From Lachnocurva sp045579705 (GTDB lineage: Bacteria > Bacillota > Clostridia > Lachnospirales > Lachnospiraceae): a stretch of 64,000 bases of DNA. This document shows positions 63,501 through 64,000 of this stretch, piece after piece. The translations under genes were made by a program, and so were the position numbers. The notes beneath the pieces are model-generated. The model ran no database searches, was not told the origin of the DNA, and worked only from the letters and a program-made list of their open reading frames with translations. The stretch is from positions 1-64,000 of the forward strand of contig JAZNMP010000002.1 of assembly GCA_045579705.1 (NCBI GenBank), read 5' to 3'. Positions within the stretch are counted from its first letter, which is position 1. Every line of letters begins with the position of its first letter.

Positions 63501-64000
63501 TTTACTCAAATACAGGTGGACAGTCTTCTAAAGCTACACCAGTTGGAGCTGTAGCTCAGTTCGCAGCAGGCGGAAAGGGCACAAAGAAGAAAGATCTCGC
63601 TGGTATCGCTATGAGCTATGGTTATGTTTATGTTGCACACATCGCTATGGGTGCTGATATGAACCAGTGCGTAAAGGCTATCGCAGAAGCAGAAGCTTAC
63701 CCAGGACCATCACTCATCATCGCTTATGCTCCATGTATCAACCATGGTATTAAGAAGGGCATGAGCAAGGCTATGACAGAAGAGCAGCTTGCAGTTGAGG
63801 CAGGTTACTGGTTCAACTTCCGTTATAACCCAACTCTCGCTGGAGAAGGAAAGGATGCATTCATCCTTGATTCTAAGGAACCTAAGGGTGATTATCAGGA
63901 ATTCCTCGCAGGCGAGAACCGTTATGCAGCTCTTAAGAAGATGAATCCAGAGCGTGCTGCAGAACTCTTCGCTCAGTCAGAGCAGGATTCAAAAGACAGA
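60509..64000 (+). CDS. nifJ: pyruvate:ferredoxin (flavodoxin) oxidoreductase, 3' end outside window
   Basis: At least 1164 residues, open to the right edge; full proteins are about 1170-1190, so nearly complete. It oxidises pyruvate with CoA to acetyl-CoA, CO2 and reduced ferredoxin, the main pyruvate route in anaerobes. The domains are in the standard single-chain order: pyruvate domain I (AAIYPITPSSVMAEATDEW), domain II, gamma domain, two 4Fe-4S clusters (CIQCNRCAYVCPHAA at about 694 and CTGCGSCANVCPAKE at about 750), and a TPP-binding domain (ACAGCGETPYAKLL at about 817, GDGWAYDIGFGG at about 968, then DTEVYSNTGGQ). The ATG at 60509 follows TTAGGAGGGG. Acetyl-CoA can feed acetate kinase (ackA at 4723). 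Confidence 0.97.
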   Translation, partial: MKRKMITMDGNHAAAHASYAFTDVAAIYPITPSSVMAEATDEWSTAGRENIFGETVQVTEMQSEAGAAGTVHGSLVAGAFTTTYTASQGLLLMIPNLYKIAGEGLPGVFDVSARCVATHALNIFGDHSDVYACRQTGCAMLCESSVQEVMDLTPVAHLAALKGRTPFINFFDGFRTSHEIQKIETWDYEDLKDMVDWDEVKRFRSESLNPNRPRQMGSAQNGDLFFQTRETCNTRYNELPAIVQTYMDKVNEKLGTDYKLFNYYGAADAEHVIVAMGSVNETIAETIDYLAKEHGAKVGLVKVRLYRPFDRNALVAALPDTVKQISVLDRTKEPGSEGEPLFLDVVAALRGTKFENVPVFGGRYGLGSKDTKPGDIIAVYNNHDKKEFTISIVDDVTNLSLDVKENPVTTPEGTTNCKFWGLGADGTVGANKNSIKIIGNHTDMYAQAYFDYDSKKSGGVTISHLRFGHKPIRSTYLISQANFVACHCTAYINKYNMVQDLVPGGTFLLNCPWDVSELDEKLPGQVKRYIAENDINFYIIDAVKIGKEIGLGKRINTVLQSAFFSLTKLIPEAEVIKLMKDAATASYSKKGDNIVKMNHDAIDAGATAYVKVDVPASWKDCKDDDLSASVPTNGNADAIDFVKTIQQKVNAQLGNTVTVSEAMKYTYGDTPSGTSKFEKRGVATDVPVWDPDKCIQCNRCAYVCPHAAIRPVALTEEEVKNAPEGMKMKDMTGMPQYKFAINISSLDCTGCGSCANVCPAKENAIELHPIEDEAAVAQQAYFDYAVELPEKEDVIAKFKEASVKGSQFKQPLLEFSGACAGCGETPYAKLLTQLFGDHMYIANATGCSSIWGNSSPSTPYCMNQKGQGPAWSNSLFEDAAEFGYGMLLAQRAIRDRLSNELDKVSEETSSDEVKSAITEWKDTFNSGAANAVATDKLVAALTTAGVGKEVLEEKEYLAKKSQWIFGGDGWAYDIGFGGLDHVLASGKDINIMVFDTEVYSNTGGQSSKATPVGAVAQFAAGGKGTKKKDLAGIAMSYGYVYVAHIAMGADMNQCVKAIAEAEAYPGPSLIIAYAPCINHGIKKGMSKAMTEEQLAVEAGYWFNFRYNPTLAGEGKDAFILDSKEPKGDYQEFLAGENRYAALKKMNPERAAELFAQSEQDSKDR

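Noticed and set aside
1..64000. tRNA and rRNA genes
   Set aside because: I looked for TYC-arm patterns and CCA-ended cloverleaf candidates and for rRNA cores and saw none outside coding matches. A tRNAscan-SE run would settle it.

Overview
The window looks like the chromosome of a low-GC, strictly anaerobic member of the Clostridia, most likely Lachnospiraceae (Butyrivibrio, Pseudobutyrivibrio or Lachnospira-like). The grounds are pyruvate:ferredoxin oxidoreductase, acetate kinase, a Firmicutes-type division cluster (mraZ to ftsZ), strong AGGAGG-type ribosome binding sites, TTGAAA/TATAAT-type promoters, and a sortase-anchored SpaA/Cna-type surface protein. Genus and species are inference.

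Layout. 1-4.5 kb: an MMPL/RND exporter with a partner lipoprotein carrying Leu-x-x-Gly heptad repeats. 4.7-9.2 kb: acetate kinase, tRNA-dihydrouridine synthase, convergent ylmH (S4 RNA-binding protein) and an M32 carboxypeptidase. 10.3-16.3 kb: a PilZ protein, then pheS-pheT-queA-lgt. 16.5-26.2 kb: the division and cell-wall cluster mraZ-rsmH-ftsL-PBP-mraY-murD-ftsW-ftsQ-ftsZ, with a MraZ operator of GTGG repeats at 10-bp spacing. murF, murG and ftsA are missing from it. 26.3-34.3 kb: aminopeptidase P, polA, coaE, an unusually large FtsA-like ATPase and a WalJ-type metallo-hydrolase.

34.8-43.1 kb is a six-gene collinear defence operon with one near-consensus promoter and one terminator: Fic protein, small HTH protein, HEPN protein, MmeI-like type IIL restriction-modification enzyme, GmrSD-like DUF262/DUF1524 protein, and HNH endonuclease. 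The restriction-modification gene has an in-frame TAG just before its SAM-binding motif. The GmrSD-like gene has two apparent 1-nt deletions, both in homopolymers. 43.1-44.6 kb is decayed sequence followed by a tandem array of 64-nt hairpin units, directly upstream of a 2568-residue cell-wall-anchored adhesin (44.7-52.4 kb). A CE1-type esterase and a small membrane protein follow. 55-57.5 kb holds a broken XRE regulator with two intact palindromic operators, a run of small genes (ribbon-helix-helix, acidic mini-protein, LRR protein) and remnants. The window ends with a PPOX flavoprotein, an ABC-F ATPase on the minus strand, and nifJ running off the right edge under a candidate Rex operator.

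The least explained signal is a composite intergenic repeat present in three large copies (about 9.3-10.35, 53.9-54.9 and 58.0-58.6 kb) plus one fragment (34.35-34.43 kb). It is built from interchangeable hairpin modules: a TGCGGC-GNA-GCCGCA mini-hairpin, a series of TCTGTG/CACAGA stem-loops, an array of units spaced exactly 74 nt apart, and in two copies a 77-nt hairpin with about 30 bp of stem that keeps pairing by compensatory change. The two copies with that hairpin lie at convergent gene junctions. The 64-nt array before the adhesin also shows compensatory change in its stem. I do not recognise either family. All statements come from reading the sequence; no database search was run.
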